In this document: piece by piece, positions 5,206-5,326 of the stretch
Layout: each line of letters starts with the position of its first letter
How positions within the stretch are numbered: the stretch's first letter is position 1
Origin: Paracoccaceae bacterium
GTDB lineage: Bacteria > Pseudomonadota > Alphaproteobacteria > Rhodobacterales > Rhodobacteraceae
NCBI GenBank assembly: GCA_026982255.1
Contig: JALSHL010000043.1
Span: 1 to 5,326, forward strand
Length of the DNA: 5,326 nt
Direction: 5' to 3'
Position numbers and translations under genes: made by a program
The notes under the pieces: model-generated
Database searches by the model: none
What the model was told of the DNA's origin: nothing
Seen by the model: only the letters and a program-made list of their open reading frames with translations

Positions 5206-5326
5206 GGCGTAGACCTATAAATCAGAATGTGATTCAAGATATGAAACAGGGAGGTTTTCATGTCTGGAACATTTTGGTTAACGGAAGAACAATTCAGCAA
5301 AATCAAGCCACTATTGCCGAACAAGC
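5206..5326 (+). mobile_element. IS5-family insertion sequence, left end (partial)
   Basis: Sequence from about 5206 (GGGCGTAGACC onward) to the window edge differs from its surroundings: AT-richer, with a strong ribosome site and an IS5-type transposase start. The likely target is the CTAG at 5202-5205 inside the palindrome CCCTAGGG (5200-5207), in keeping with IS5-family preference for short TNA or CTAG-like targets. The exact end is uncertain by a few bases because the right end is outside the window. About 54 bases of non-coding IS end precede the transposase. Confidence 0.65.
5260..5326 (+). CDS. IS5-family transposase, N-terminal fragment
   Basis: The first 22 codons are present: MSGTFWLTEEQFSKIKPLLP then Asn-Lys, running off the right edge. 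The F-W-L-T-[DE]-E-Q-[FW]-x-[RK]-I-x-P-x-L-P pattern is the typical opening of IS5-family (IS427-like) transposases, ahead of the DDE catalytic core that is not seen. AGGGAGG at 5248-5254 lies five bases before the ATG. Codon use (AAA, TTA, GAA, CAA, ACA) is more AT-rich than in the other genes here, as expected for a mobile gene. Whether the element is intact cannot be judged. Confidence 0.85.
   Translation, partial: MSGTFWLTEEQFSKIKPLLPNK

Noticed and set aside
5221..5236. Small inverted repeat AATCA-GAATG-TGATT within the IS end
   Set aside because: Short arms and no context beyond the IS terminal region; not enough to call a separate element.

Overview
The window looks like chromosomal DNA from a GC-rich alphaproteobacterium, most likely of the Rhodobacterales/roseobacter type. 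This rests on protein style (NhaA variant, SseB-family protein, KpsT-like ABC ATPase start) and on the gene order isoaspartate-methyltransferase-like / TolC / PopZ-like, which I recognise from alphaproteobacterial genomes. The placement is inference from memory, not a search.

Layout, left to right. Positions 1-79 (minus) hold the first 26 codons of an ABC-transporter ATPase resembling capsule-polysaccharide exporters. A 99-base spacer rich in small symmetrical repeats follows, then nhaA (minus, 179-1438), a Na+/H+ antiporter. A divergent promoter region of about 140 bases separates nhaA from an SseB-family gene on the plus strand (1580-2362). That gene meets a minus-strand gene tail to tail; their stop codons share one TTAA. 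The minus-strand block, in transcription order, is a protein-L-isoaspartate O-methyltransferase-like gene (4995 to 4342), a TolC-family outer-membrane channel gene (4274 to 2889) and a short acidic/proline-rich PopZ-like gene (2805 to 2359). On the plus strand past 5070 come a promoter, tRNA-Cys(GCA) with encoded CCA, and then the left end of an IS5-family insertion sequence running off the window.

How the parts may relate: TolC is an outer-membrane exit duct for type I secretion or drug efflux. The PopZ-like protein has the two-helix, disordered-linker layout of the polar organising scaffold and sits where popZ sits next to a tolC-type gene in Caulobacter. The methyltransferase-like protein keeps its SAM-binding loop but lacks the Thr/Ser of the isoaspartate-recognition motif, so its substrate is open. 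nhaA, the SseB-family gene and the ABC ATPase are probably separate transcription units.

The most interesting points are the divergent PopZ candidate with its own likely promoter, the methyltransferase with altered active-site motif, the repeat-rich control regions on either side of nhaA, and the IS inserted about ten bases past tRNA-Cys. I saw no CRISPR array, phage genes or defence system. There is no gene-free stretch above 300 bases.
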